From Saksenaea vasiformis B4078 (lineage: Eukaryota > Mucoromycota > Mucoromycetes > Mucorales > Saksenaeaceae), in assembly GCA_000697055.1 (NCBI GenBank), contig JNDT01001311.1, positions 25,781 through 89,780 on the forward strand: a stretch of DNA of 64,000 bases, in the 5' to 3' direction. A program made the translations under genes and the position numbers. The notes beneath the pieces are model-generated. The model saw nothing but the letters and a program-made list of their open reading frames with translations. It did not search any database and had not been told where the DNA came from. This document shows positions 36,553 through 48,495 of the stretch, piece by piece. How positions within the stretch are numbered: the stretch's first letter is position 1; the number at the start of each line of letters is the position of its first letter.

Positions 36553-39500
36553 TTTGTTTCCTAGGATATACGATCAAGTGCATAACCAAACAAAGGGAGA
36601 AAATGAAGACGAAAAAGATGAAAGAAAGAGAAAGAAAGAAAAAGAAAAGTCTACGAATTAAATAGATAGGGAAAAGAAAGAGCGTGGCAAATCTGTCATT
36701 TCTTGTCACTCATAACCTCCAAGTTTTGTGTTTCAAACACAGCCTGATTTGGAAGTTAAACCGTTGCATGGAAGAACTCTATTTAGCTGCTGCTGGCCGG
36801 TGTATTTAACAATGAGTGTGGGAACACTATGTAAACTATTGAATATAATGAGACGCTATCTACCTTCTGGAATTAAATATAAACAATTCCCTGCATTATA
36901 TCTTAAGAAACATAAAAGAACTCTGATCGTCCAGTCAAGATATTTGTACATGGTGCGATCATTAAAGGAATAACGAAATATAAGCTTAGGATCAAGGTGC
37001 GCACATGCCATGTAGGTGCATATAAGTTCTGAAAAATGAAACAACGATGGCGTATACCATACACCTCCAACGTCAAATGGTCTGCTTTCAAACGATTAGT
37101 CCTGATCTTAAAAGAGACCAGAAAGCGACAACGAAGCACTCAGTATACACGATCATCGGTATAGAATTAGGTTTTTTTCTTTGTAGTACGCTCCTTAAAA
37201 AATATTTATACAGTTCATTTTTTATGCGCACAAAACAAGCATAGCCACAGTCTGCTGCTATGGATGTACCGATTAAATCGCCTATCACAGGAAACAGTAA
37301 CCCCTAATGTTCATGGCATAAATTCCAAGAATTCTATTATCCTTTCTCGTTTTACCATCAAATCAAACGCAACCAATATCAAGTGTCGCCCCGAATTGCT
37401 TCGTGACCCAATTATACAACGATCAGCCTCTTTTTGTTTGATAAAGGTGATTGATCCTAACCGTCTGATATTTCGGTGGGCTATGACCACTGACGTACCT
37501 GCAGCGAACGTCATCTGTAAGCCTCATCGTTGACAATCGATCAGGTCTGGAAACTTTAATCTCGTGTAGCAAGCCACAGTCACCGGACTAAGTCTATCAT
37601 CCCCTTGAAGTTTGAGAATGTGAACCGATTCTCTGGAGCTCATGTCCAAAGAAAACCGTGCCAAATTTATAAGTGTTAAGATACAGTTGTTGCGGCATTC
37701 TGAGTACGCATTGCGGAACAACCAGTTTGCAGTAACTGATGCACTTGCACATGAGATGAACAGTTGCATCATTGTTGGTCAGCAGCTCGCAAGGTCTGAA
37801 CGTGATTGTTTTTATTTTTATATGTGATCAATGCGCTATAAATTGGTATTTTGTTCATTTGTCTGAAGCATATAACATGTAAAAAATACTTCCACTGCTT
37901 GGTCAAAACAAACCTTGGTCCGTATTTGCATGTAGAAGTCATTTAAGTTGAAAAATCCTGTTTTTTCTAGAATACAATGGAAATGCTATTATAAACAATG
38001 GTGTGCAACAGCCGATTGCACAATGTTAGTCGCAGTTAGATTAGCAGCGCTTGTTTATCTTCTTACTTGATTCACTTGTCATGGTTCGCTTTAAATGGGT
38101 AGTCGGCTCGGTATACCTCGTGAAATCAGTCCAGGCCTACGTTATAGTTTCAATGAAACGAGTATTATAAAGTTACAAGTGATGAGAGGAACATTCTTTT
38201 TTGGGATTTCCCTTTATTCTTTAGCAAATATATCTATCGTGATCGTCTAGAAACGCAAGAACAAGCACAAGGTTGGACCGGGTCTCGCTTAGACCAAAAA
38301 GTACATCTTTTGCGAGGATATTTCTATGATCACTGTGATCACATTACAGATGTCATTAAATATGGATGCTACAGGTACAATAGTTTAGATGGAAACGTTG
38401 TCAAATAGCGGTTAACCATATTAGTGGATACCGACGAAAGAGAGAAAATGGGGCTGCGTATACACTTGACATAGTCATACAAAGAAGGGCTCTTTTCCTT
38501 CCTGCTTCATATTCCTTCTTGTATAACAGAGATATTACCTGTTAGGAATCGGATGCTGACACGATAACCACGAAATTCAACATGATACATCAGAGTACGA
38601 TGTTGTCCGGTGCAAAGACAATAGTGATAAATTCGAGACCGTTTTATTTGATTGTAGCACGTTAATTACAGTTGCAAAGACAGGATGAAGCGATCCCGTG
38701 GCAGATACCAGTGCTAACTTCCGAAGTAATTTCCAGCTTTGCTGAGTAGTACTGTACACCATAATATGACCGGAGGATAAGCATACATCGAGCATCCTCT
38801 GTATTTATGCTTCGATAACATAGATTTAAAGCATTAATTGATCATGCTTCATCATGTTTCCCGTTGTCTCAAGAGGAAGGTGGATTGTAAACCAGCTTAC
38901 AGACATGCTGACCTTGGTCATAAATCCAGATCGCCGATCTACCTCCTTTGGAATACGTCGTTGATCAGAAGAGTATTCACGCTCAGTAGCCGTAAAGGAA
39001 TTTGCAGAGATATCATCTTAATCTAACGTGATATAAGCGGATAAAGCTAGAAATGAAGAACCTGGTAAGGTGGGATCGCTCGGAAAAAAAGGACATACCG
39101 CTTCGCAGGCTTCTCAGGATAAAGCATTATCCTTCAAACTGAGGGTAGAAAAACACGCGAACGCTTCAGTTGCAGTGAAGCGACGAGATGTCCTGCTTTA
39201 CACAGCTCAAATACGGATCAAACGATATGAGAAGTCTCTCATAGCATCTTTAAGGGCAATATGAAGGAAGAAATTTATTAAACTTATCCTTATTGGGGAA
39301 CGCCTAAGTATCATGATTGCTCTTATCGGCGCCGACGCGCCTCTGTTGCTGCCAAAGTTACTGATCACTTAATGCTCTAGTTGGACGGCCTCCATGTCTG
39401 CCCAATCTCTGTTTACGACTTCAAAAGATGAGTAGACTGCAACTTTTCATCTCAGCAAACAAAGCTCCAGTCTACAAAGAAAACCTTTCTAAAAAGATAT

Positions 39501-39802
39501 AGAAACGGCAGGTTCGGGTTTACGTATGGGAACAAATTGATATGGATCATTTCATCAACTGTTTTTCTTGAAGTTGAGTATGCATTTCATAGGAATACGA
39601 GGCTTACAGGGGCTTGGTCTAAGATATGTTATTACTAGTATTAAGGTTCTGACCACGAGATAAGAGACCACAACTTTATTGAACTTTATCTCTGTTTCAG
39701 GCTTAGCTAAAGTTAGCTTATACAATTTAAGTATATCGTGTCATTTAGTTCATTACATAAACAAATATGCGACAGGTAAGAATCTATGTTGACGATGCCG
39801 TT
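36553..39802. other. Gene-poor stretch
   Basis: I find no gene here. A purine-rich run lies at 36595-36660 and TTTGTTTT-like tracts are common. A frame at about 38210-38408 (beginning after a TTTAG) reads 60-odd codons without a stop and contains aromatic and charged residues, but has no start, partner exon or recognisable domain. The rest is without structure I can name. Confidence 0.4.
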
Positions 39803-41356
39803 CTATCGCGAATCAACAGTTCGGTGGCCTGGAATTAGTGCTGCGTACTTGTTCAACAATGAGTCAGCTTTCAACTCAACCCCGCCTTCTTTTTCTACTG
39901 TCATCATAACAAGGACGTCACCGGAATCCTTTTCTTGTGTCATTAAGCAGTATCCGGGTGGGAAAATGTCACCACCGCCAGACGTTGCATAGAAAGGCTT
40001 TCCCCACCCGAAATCTAATTAGAGTAGGACGTTGTAAAAACGCATCTCAAGTTAGTGTTTAGACACGTCTAAGATTGGTAACTAACCGTAGAGTGGGCCT
40101 TTTAAATCAAATCGACACCAATTGGTCAATATCACATCTGCTGACCAAGTGATACGACCAGGAGGCTCGGTGTTTTGGCGATCTTCGAAAAATGAAATCT
40201 TGTTGGCAAGGGCTTCCGGTGAAAGCTGTATGTTTAAAGCATTTCGAATCGCGAGAGCGATACGAGAAGCAGACTCGCAAGTGGGGGATAATAGATCGAG
40301 GCGAGAAATGGTGGCGCTCCAAAGAGGATTAAAGTTCCCAAAGTATTGTCCACCGGTCATACGTCCTTGCGGGGCTCTGTCTCGACCGTCAGCGGCCATT
40401 GCAATAGTCTCAGTCCCTGACTCTAAACTAGATCTTCCCTGCAATCTTGCCACATTGCCATTATGACGGGCACGTGTGATGACACCAGAAAGAAGAGCAG
40501 CGAGTGCATCACCGGAAGAAATCCATGTATCAGATTTATGTGCTCTGGAAGAAGTGGAAGGTGAGAAATCATCCTTCAATCGTTCCATAGAACTTTTAGT
40601 GAATTTCCATCTCGTAACTTCCGATGCTGCTAATAGAAATGGAGGTGGTCCGGTTGCTGGAACAGAAAGGACGGCAAACGGAGGAGGCGCAGTTGATGGC
40701 GCAGTCGGTTCCCGTACCAGACCGGAGAAAAATCGACCAGGATTACGGGACCAGTCTTCTGGAAGTTTTGTAAAATCAACGGTTTCGTCTCGAGCTAATC
40801 TAGCCCAGAGTTCGAGAAAATCGAGAAAGCCACGCAGATCAGTGACTTGATGGTGTATGGAGGAAGCTACGGCTATAGTTCCGCAGGAAAACTAGTTAGA
40901 CAAGGAGCGGTGTTAAAACTGAGTGGTGATGAATAACAGAGCTGCTTATATTACCTGAGTTACTTTCACTGCTAATGTACTTGACGATGGAGGTAGTAAC
41001 ATATCATCTCGTGCAGATAAATCTTCGCTATCACCAACGTACGGTGTATTCCTCAATTCGACTAGAAAAGGTGTACCTGTAGCATTTTCGGTATCCATTG
41101 AGATGTACGTCTCGCCCTTTTCATTCGTTTGCACCGTTCCTGCAACTGGAGGATACAATTCTAGCGCTTCGGCAAGCGAAGATTTCAGCTTATCGATTAT
41201 GTCTGGAGTGCTGCTGGTGGGGCGGTGGAAAAACCTGTGGTTTTTTATTTGTATAGGCGGACTGAGTAAATCCAGACCATGAAGTGCTACAGTCAATGGC
41301 GGAGGTGTGCAATTGTACTTGTTAGTGGGGTAGATGGTACATGTTTCAATAGTCAT
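39803..41356 (-). CDS. BAHD-family acyltransferase
   Basis: BAHD-type enzymes move acyl groups from CoA thioesters to alcohols or amines; fungal members include trichothecene 3-O-acetyltransferase. Three exons (41356-40955, 40891-40087, 40014-39803) give 472 residues, typical for the family. The catalytic H-x3-D is H148-QVT-D152 within SIHHQVTDLRGFLDF. The structural DFGWG motif is present at 403-407, split by the last intron so that it is only seen after splicing. The N-terminal part (PLTVALHGLDLLSPP, LYPPVAGTVQ) also fits. Substrate cannot be read from the sequence. No neighbouring biosynthetic genes are present. It shares a 184-base promoter region with the divergent NCA2 gene. Confidence 0.9.
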
Positions 41357-41540
41357 TGCAAAAGTGTAAACCAGGAGTACAACACACGTAGTTACGAGCC
41401 TCGTCGAGAGTTCTAATATAGCATGTTGTACATGGAGAAGCGGAGTCTAATGGACTCCACTCACTCTCACCAAAAAAAAAAAAAAAAAAGCCATCCTACT
41501 GAGTTGAATCGTAAGTGATTGTTGTTTGCTACACAGCGTT
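41357..41540. promoter_or_regulatory. Divergent promoter region with an A18 tract
   Basis: Only 184 bases separate the start codons of the BAHD gene (minus) and NCA2 (plus), so both 5' regions must lie here. An uninterrupted run of 18 A occupies 41472-41489. Such rigid poly(dA:dT) tracts are known to exclude nucleosomes at fungal promoters; that it does so here is inference. No clear TATA box was identified. Confidence 0.5.
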
Positions 41541-43763
41541 ATGGCTACCTACGTGACAGAGCAAGTGAACCTGCTCAACGCGTCTCTTTCGACCCTTTTT
41601 GACAAACAGGATGTCGGACAGACTATGGAAACTCTGTCACTGGAAGATGGCGTCGATAAATCGCGTTTCCTTTCCATGGGTGTTCAGGCCATTAACTTGT
41701 CGTCAACATCGCTACCAACCGTAGAAGAAATTCGGAACTTACTGGAAACGTACATTACATTGGAGTCCCAAGCCGATCCAGCACTTGAATGGCTATTCGT
41801 TGCAAAATGTACCGTCGCAGTTTACGGCCTCGTTCTTTCGCGGTTGCTGAATTCGACGCTTCCGCTTTCTCAAGCTATACACTATTGGGATGGCATTCAT
41901 GGCAGCAATACCTACGAAGCATACTACGCTGTTCAAAGTAATTTAGAGTGCTATCAGTTGAAGTATGTACAAACTGACTCTACCGTTAGCTGCACCATGG
42001 CGCTTGGCTTCCTTGACCATGAACACGATTCAAAAAGTCAGCACTACGCAAACCGGAATCAAATCGCTACTCACTTCACGCGATCATATTTGGTCCAACT
42101 TATTCCCAGTGTATGCTCAATCCCAGAGACGTGCCCGCCCCTCGGCCATTAATCTGCTTAGCACCTCCATGATACGCCGGCCACTATACCTCCATATGAT
42201 CCACGATGAGATCAGCCATAAGAAGAGCATGCTGCAAAACTTCCGCGCACAACAGGCTGCTCGTCTTGGTCTGTTAATCAAAATGACCCCTGAGCTGGCA
42301 TCCACCGAGGATTTTGTCCAACTTATGGCTAGCGAAACATCCAAATGTCTTCAACTTATGCGACACGTTTTGGAACCTCTCACAGTTGATACCACCTTGG
42401 ACAATAAAGATATCCAGATGATTATAGGTAAAATAATATTTTCTCATAAGCAACCTCAATTCATTTATTGTGTATATGTAGATACCGTTCAAATGACGTC
42501 GTCTACGAGCCTTGCCGGGGCTGCCCAAGGTTTGCATGAACTGCTTACTGAGTGGCCCGCGTATCAAGAATGCCTCGACTCTATTCAGTCGATGTATGGT
42601 CCTCCATCCAGAATTGCACGTTACTGGATTCCTGCGCTGGCATTCTATTTTGTCGGCAACAACTTGATTAAATACGTATCCGATCGAAAGGAAGATATTA
42701 CGGCATGGACCGTGGAAGCTGCTGACACTGTTCGTGATTTCTTTGTGAACTGGGTATGGGACCCTGTATTAAAGGTGTGGGATACTATTCGACTTAAAGA
42801 TCAACGGCTCAGCGTGCAAAGCAAAGATGGGTTGCGAAGTGATCTTGATGTAGGTGAATGATATTAAAAAAAAAAAGGAAGAACTGGATACTGATCTACA
42901 TAATTGACGCTAGTCTTTGGAACGAATGGTAATCGACTATGCTTTGGAACATTACCACCTTGACCCAAGTGAGATACCGCATCTATCTGCTCAAGTTCGA
43001 GAAGGTGATATGTCTCTCGTCCTCAGAGCATACGAACAAGAGATGAAGGTATAAATCATGTTAATGAACTATCACTCATGAATTGCTGTTAGAGACCATT
43101 AAAAAATGCAATTGCCGGTATGTGCTAGTGTACCATGATGCTAGTAACGTAATGATATCTGAAATTACTCTCTTGTAGGCGACCTTATACAGACTCTCCT
43201 GATACAAGTGCAGAAAACGAAAGTGGATGTTGATCTTGCAATGTCAGCATTAGACAAGCTTTTGAAATCGAATGAGCTAAACTTCGCATTTTTGGGTAAG
43301 ATTTGATCACGTCGTTATTATTAGCTACTGACTAACACGTTGATAGCTGTCGCACCATCCATGCTGCTCACTTGGGCTTCATTTACATGGCTCCGAGATA
43401 TTTATCAACGACGAAGCGGAAAGCGTGTCAAAGAGTCGGGTCGACCTATCCGTGCCGCTGTGAGGTAGTAAAGACAGTACTTACATTCTCTTTGGCTAAC
43501 ATCAATGAACTAGACGGATTGATCGTCTATTGAATCTTGCAGGACATGGTGAAACTGATCAATTGTTGGATTGCCAAACTCAGGGTGCTCTGCTGTGTGA
43601 AGTTCACCTCTTACGTTCCTATGTTAATTATCTCCCCAAGCGCCACGCTACAAGAGAACTATTTATTGAGGACATTCGGGACCTGGAGAACCCTCAACTG
43701 ACGCAAGAACAAAAATTGCGTACGATTGCTCGCATGAACAGATTCTATAGTTTTATGTCCTAG
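41541..43763 (+). CDS. NCA2: Nuclear control of ATPase protein 2 (NCA2-like)
   Basis: NCA2 is a mitochondrial protein. In yeast it acts with NCA3 on the transcripts for mitochondrial ATP synthase subunits 6 and 8. Eight exons (41541-41937, 41990-42427, 42482-42849, 42914-43048, 43093-43117, 43179-43295, 43347-43464, 43514-43763) give 615 residues, similar to the yeast protein. Family blocks include [15 protein letters not shown], a basic region around [18 protein letters not shown], the segment [57 protein letters not shown] and [16 protein letters not shown]. Exon 5 is only 25 bases. The start was set at MATYVTEQ because the frame upstream lacks an earlier ATG. Every intron phase closes. Confidence 0.93.
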
Positions 43764-44244
43764 AATAAGTACTCAGTCTTCCTAACACACAGACAGGAAA
43801 TAGATGCTGAATATATACTTTCGATGTGACCTTGTACAAGTGAGTGGGCGTAAATTCCAAGTAGCAGAGTCAGCAGGGCACCGAGAGCCAGCAGCCTACC
43901 AACTGTGTACTCTTCCACAGTAATCTTAAAACATCACATCCTTTCTTCCATTTTTGATGGAATGTGAATCTGCGGAAGTAACGAATCTGACATCACATTT
44001 TACTTTGCAATCATGTCAAGAGTTGGCAATTCTTCTGACGGGTACGATACATACTCCGGTCAACATCGACAATAATATTTAAGCATTTGGACTTACTGTA
44101 TATATAATTCCTTGCAACATTAATATTATTACTGGTAAACTGCTAGTAGTGATCTCTTATTTCTTCTTTTTTATGGATCTTTTTTTCTTTGAAAAAAAGA
44201 AATAAAAACAACAAAGAGAAGTAATACACAGAGTATTAGATTGA

Positions 44245-44395
44245 TGAGTATAATGATCGATGTCAACTATTATACTCAAAGTACAGTATGCTTTTTGATA
44301 TCTGTGATGGAGATAACCAAAGGAAGGCAGAAAAGAGACAAGAAGGCAAAAGGGAGAAAAACCAAGTGACTTTACCAGAGAACAGAACCAAGCAT
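44245..44395 (+). repeat. Diverged direct repeat, left copy
   Basis: This shares the core GATCGATGTCAACTATTATA with the right copy's GATCGGCATCAACTATCACA, then GATGG and AAGTGAC further along in the same order with small gaps. The first 34 bases also form an inverted repeat, TGAGTATAAT...ATTATACTCA. Most differences from the right copy are C/T or G/A changes. It may be one LTR of a small element. Confidence 0.45.
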
Positions 44396-44428
44396 ACTTT
44401 TTTTCTTTTTTTTTACTGACAGCAAGAC

Positions 44429-44561
44429 TGAAGTGTCGGTTAAATGGTGTCGAGAATCAGTGTTGTATCCAAATTCAAGTATAGGGACGCGAAAGTAAGC
44501 GAGACTCAAAAAAAGATTTGGATACAATACTGATTCTCGACACCAATTAACCGATACTTCA
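44429..44561. repeat. 46-base inverted repeat, potential long RNA hairpin
   Basis: The arms are 44429-44474 and 44516-44561 with a 41-base spacer. They match at 43 of 46 positions. Two of the three differences would be G-U pairs in a plus-strand transcript and the third (position 16 of the arm) is an A-A mismatch, so a near-perfect RNA hairpin is possible. T-rich tracts flank it on both sides. It could be a MITE, a small-RNA precursor or two opposed fragments of a retroelement. The arms contain TGGTGTCGAGAATC, which starts with TGG as tRNA primer sites do. Confidence 0.85.
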
Positions 44562-45675
44562 TTTTTTTTACGTGAGACTCGGTGTGATAAATGGATAGAT
44601 CAAAAAAAATAGGAAAATCAGACGAGAAAATCCTTTGAGACTCTTTTTAATTGTCAAGTTCAATGAAAAAGGGATCTCGTTCTAGTACATCATTTTCTAT
44701 CCTATTTATATTCAAGAATTAGAGTGGAGCTTGTAGAAAGGTCATGGTTGGATAAAACATGTCCTTTCGGGTGTCTTGATACTCTTATCTTGTCTGTCAT
44801 ATTCTTCTTGTTCTTTTCTGCTGTAATCTTGGATCAAGCGGAGTTATTTCATGTACCTGATCTTTAATTTCACTCAGATCAAGATACTCAGTTCTGCACT
44901 AATTATAGGTGACTCTCTGTCGTATTCTACATACAGAATGACTAAATCATATCACGACATCTACAGATAAACCTCACAGACGAGAAACCGGATAAATAAT
45001 GATTAAGCTGAAGTACAAATCATATCAGGGTCCAATACCCGATTGTACCTGAAACCTCTTTAACATCGATCATTGGTTCATCATTGTAAAATTTTTATTT
45101 CTCAAGAACACCGCCACTGCTATAAAAGCTCCCTGTAAAACAATAATAAACAATCATCTAAGAGTCTCAACGTATTCCCGTTGTTATCCATCTCTCAATT
45201 AACCAAATTTCACACTCTCTGAGTTTATTTCATTACGGTCATTATCGATATGACTTATACATCAATATGAGTCGTCCTATACGACACTCAGTCAGGATTG
45301 TTTATTCTGTGTGAAAGAACTAGGAACTGAATTATAATTTACTATCCAATTAACCGAACTGACAAAGTAATGCTGAGTACACATTGTGCTAGTAAATGTA
45401 TGACAAAGAAGTCTGGATACAACAAAGACTTCTTTTTCAAGACAAGATAAATATATCTTTAACTTCTTGAGAATGCTTATCTTTCAAAAGGCAGAAACAA
45501 GGATGACAAGAATAAAATAAAAATCGAAAAGATAGAAATCATACTATCTAAACATGGAAGGAACCAGGAGCAAAGAAAAAATGAATATCGACATGAAATA
45601 GAAGAAAAATGGAAAAAGAAGATATAGCAGAAAGATAAAGAAAAAAAAAAGTACTGATCGTTAGGCCAACGGGTG

Positions 45676-45805
45676 TAACGATCGGCATCAACTATCACAT
45701 TCGGGATCGGGGTGTGTCATTGACGTTGATGTTTTACAGGATGGCTGAACAAAGCAAGAAAAAATCACCAAATGATAGGGACAAAGTGACCAAAATTACT
45801 GTGCA
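45676..45805 (+). repeat. Diverged direct repeat, right copy
   Basis: This is the partner of 44245-44395 in the same orientation, starting TGTAACGATCGGC and ATCAACTATCACA. The start forms a TGT...ACA inverted pair over about 26 bases, as in LTR ends. It ends about 75 bases before tRNA-Leu. Confidence 0.45.
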
Positions 45806-45881
45806 AATGCCCAAAAGGACGATATTTTGATGTTCTTGGGCGAGCCCAGAAAATGTCACAAACAATGTGTCAAAATATCAA

Positions 45882-45964
45882 GGAGAGATGGCCGAGTTGG
45901 TCTAAGGCGTCAGGTTAAGGCCCTGATCTCTTCGGAGGCGTGGGTTCGAATCCCACTCTCTTCA
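45882..45964 (+). tRNA. tRNA-Leu(AAG)
   Basis: The 83-base gene folds as a class II tRNA. The acceptor stem is GGAGAGA pairing with TCTCTTC (one G-U pair) and the discriminator is A. The D arm begins GCCGAG. The anticodon stem is TCAGG/CCTGA with loop TTAAGGC, so the anticodon is AAG (leucine, CUU codons). A long variable arm (TCTCTTCGGAG) follows and the T arm is GTGGG-TTCGAAT-CCCAC. The internal promoter boxes are TGGCCGAGTTGG (A box) and GGTTCGAATCC (B box). There is no intron. Confidence 0.96.
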
Positions 45965-45971
45965 CTTTTTT
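45965..45971 (+). terminator. RNA polymerase III terminator
   Basis: A run of six T starts two bases after the 3' end of tRNA-Leu, the usual pol III stop signal. Confidence 0.85.
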
Positions 45972-48495
45972 GTCGAACCACGCCTTTTTTTGTGTCGTTT
46001 TGTAGATTCGTAGTTGTCTTCCTATTCTCGATATGGTTCCAGAGACGATAGGTCAAACTTCAATAAGGATAAAACAATCGATAGCAAAGAAAATAGAAGG
46101 GAATTGATGCCTTTATTTTGCTCAAGAGTTTCCAGATATTTATACACGTAAAATCTATCTATCTATCTAAGTGGAATGACTCTATGAGCCAACGGCAGGT
46201 GATGATTTCTTGTCGCGGGGCCACGTCAATGACGATGCGCATCGATCCGAGTGTGGTGTGATGGTCGGAGCGCTTGTCACAATCGGAGCGGTGTTTGAAC
46301 CCGGTCGCACGAAATCAGGCGACGACACCTGGGGTGTCCGTACACAACTACTGTTTTGGCTATAAGTCCAATCGAGCTGGTAAGGGATCACCAAAGATAA
46401 TCGTAAAAATAAGATAAACGGATGATGGTCTTTATTGCACAAACTACGCAGGATATTTATATACATTATTTTTTCTATTGTTTTCTATGAACGGAAGATG
46501 CGAGAAGTGTCTAAGAACTTCTTGGAAGTTAATCGCAACTTCGAAAAATTCGTGGAAGTACTTCGGTAAAATAACTTTGCGGGTAAGGGTCCGACATTGG
46601 CCATCCAGATTCTCTTTTACTGATATTAATAATGGATCAGAAGCAAAATAAAGCAGATGACTTGCATATATAGTAGATAGATTGGACTGTTGGCTACTAG
46701 ATAGGTTTCTTTGGTATGTCTTCGATACCGGTCGCTCAGGAACCAAAAAAATAAATGAAAGGCCGTGTCTTGTATACAGTTTAGTCGTGAAATTATGTCA
46801 CCCTATGCTAGTAGCGGCGTCGTAAATAAGGACCAGAAATTAAAAGGGTACGCATTAGCCACGAAATGTGTGTCATAGACCGACTACCAGGGATTAAGCT
46901 TACTGTTTGCACGGCCAGACTTGGGTTTACTTTTCACATCGAAGGACTGATCAAAGTACGGCCAAATTACACGTAAATAACATGGGTCTGTGCCTCTTAA
47001 CTGTGGATTATTCTGGTATGGGACCATCATGATACATTTCCATGTCTTGTGTTAAGACATAGAGAAACCTATCACTGATGCAATGAATCATCTCAACGTC
47101 AAAAGTACATACCGCTTCCGGTGGAACATTTTCTTCTAAGACATCTTTACGCTTTCCAATAGGACACAGAGAAATCCATCGCTGTAAACATAGACTACTC
47201 TAAGACAAACTCCAGTTATCCAAGCGTGAACTATCCATCACATGAACGTAAAAACACCTACTCCAAAACGCAGACTTCATCTGGAAGTGGCACCGAATAA
47301 TTTCAAATAGAGTCAAATTAATAGGAAAAATCCTGCAAAGCTATATTATCTTCTTTTTTCCTTTATCCTGTTCTTTGCATCTCTTGTTTTCTTCCTTGTA
47401 CCGCATCTTGACTTTTACCTCTACTTGTTTTAAATCTTGTTCCCAGTGCCTGTGGCAAATTTGGGTAATACACCAACACCTAGCGCTCTTCGTAAAAGGC
47501 GGAAAGTAAATGCAGAGAAGAGCGTTGAGTACGTCAGGAAAGACTTTCAGAGATAGTCAATGGCCTCATGGAGCAGCCAAACAAGAAATCAAAGGGGAAG
47601 GCGCCATTTCCAGGGCTATAATAGCTGATCGAGATCATTTTGGTCGATGAGAAAAATAAAGAAGGCCTTCGTGGGATGTACCAAGACAGATCTCTTAGGA
47701 GCCGTGCATGATCTAACCCGCACTTTTTGGAGCCCTACCTTGCACTATCGCACACCCACCTCCATTGAAGAAATAGACAAAGATGGTGCTAAGGATCTTC
47801 TTGTGACTTTACGTTGCATATGTAGCTTTCACAGCTGCACAATTAAACGATTATTTCCATATAAGTGTAACTTAAACGAGGTGTAAATATTTACAAAAGT
47901 ATTCATTAAACAGAAGAGCTACACAGTAAAGTGAGGTAAAGTAAAAGAAATTGTCGATAAAGACAAAATAGAGAGAGTTCCTGTTTGATAAAAGAATCTG
48001 ACTGTTAATTAAATCGTTATTATGATTACCCATGATCTCCTGTTGGATCTGTCAAGTGTAGACATCGTTAAGAGATGAGGACAATATCCTTCGAGCGATC
48101 AGCGGGCAGGATCAGAAGAATTAAAGGGAAAACAGCGGAATTGTCGTCGGTTGTAAGGAAAATGAGTAAAATAAAAAGAAAAAGAAAAAGTGGGTTCCGG
48201 TTAACAGTGGGTTATCGAGAATAACCAACAGAGGCAGAGCAAATAAAAAAGGCAGCTTGAAAAATACAAGAAAACCTTTGGAGAAGACCTTTTCGGAATA
48301 CTTACTTTCATTTCTCCCCCGCAATGCACTTGCGCTCGCAATTAAGTTTTATCACCTCATCTCTAAATAGCAGTTTACAGCCCAAGCTCCATAACATTCT
48401 TTTTTCTCATCATTACTACCTTAATGGTCTGGAGTATCAAAAAACTTCCGTTGGCAGTTGGCATCGACTCCTTGTACACCACAAATAAAGGCATA
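45972..48495. other. Gene-poor stretch with repeat copy C
   Basis: No intact gene was found. Frames of 100 codons (46444-46746, minus) and 94 codons (46182-46466, minus) and one of 79 codons (47647-47886, plus) are within chance. On the minus strand, TATAAATATC followed about 25 bases later by AATAAAG occurs twice (near 46460-46430 and 46140-46105), like the promoter and poly(A) signals of a short LTR. An (ATCT)4 run lies near 46157. The repeat copy at 47085-47260 is listed separately. Confidence 0.4.
47085..47260 (+). repeat. Dispersed repeat, copy C (most diverged)
   Basis: This holds one clear unit of the family seen at 1450-1825 and 29890-30225: ACATTTTCTTCTAAGACATC, then CGCTTTCCAATAGGACACAG and AGAAATCCATCGCTG, then CCAGTTATCCAAGCGTGAAC. 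An earlier, weaker unit (GAGAAACCTATCACTGATGC) lies at about 47061. Confidence 0.55.

Larger units (their letters stand above)
43764..45881. other. Repeat-rich intergenic stretch
   Basis: No gene is supported between NCA2 and tRNA-Leu. The stretch holds an inverted repeat able to form a long hairpin (44429-44561) and a pair of diverged direct repeats (44245-44395 and 45676-45805), all listed separately. Between them, 44600-45650 is AT-rich with no long open frame. The whole could be a decayed, non-autonomous retroelement inserted beside the tRNA gene. Confidence 0.45.

Noticed and set aside
38196..38408. Plus-strand frame of about 64 codons after a TTTAG
   Set aside because: Open frames of this length are expected many times by chance in 64 kb; no partner exon or motif.
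46182..46746. Two overlapping minus-strand frames of 94 and 100 codons downstream of tRNA-Leu
   Set aside because: No start or splice arrangement joins them sensibly and neither resembles a known protein.
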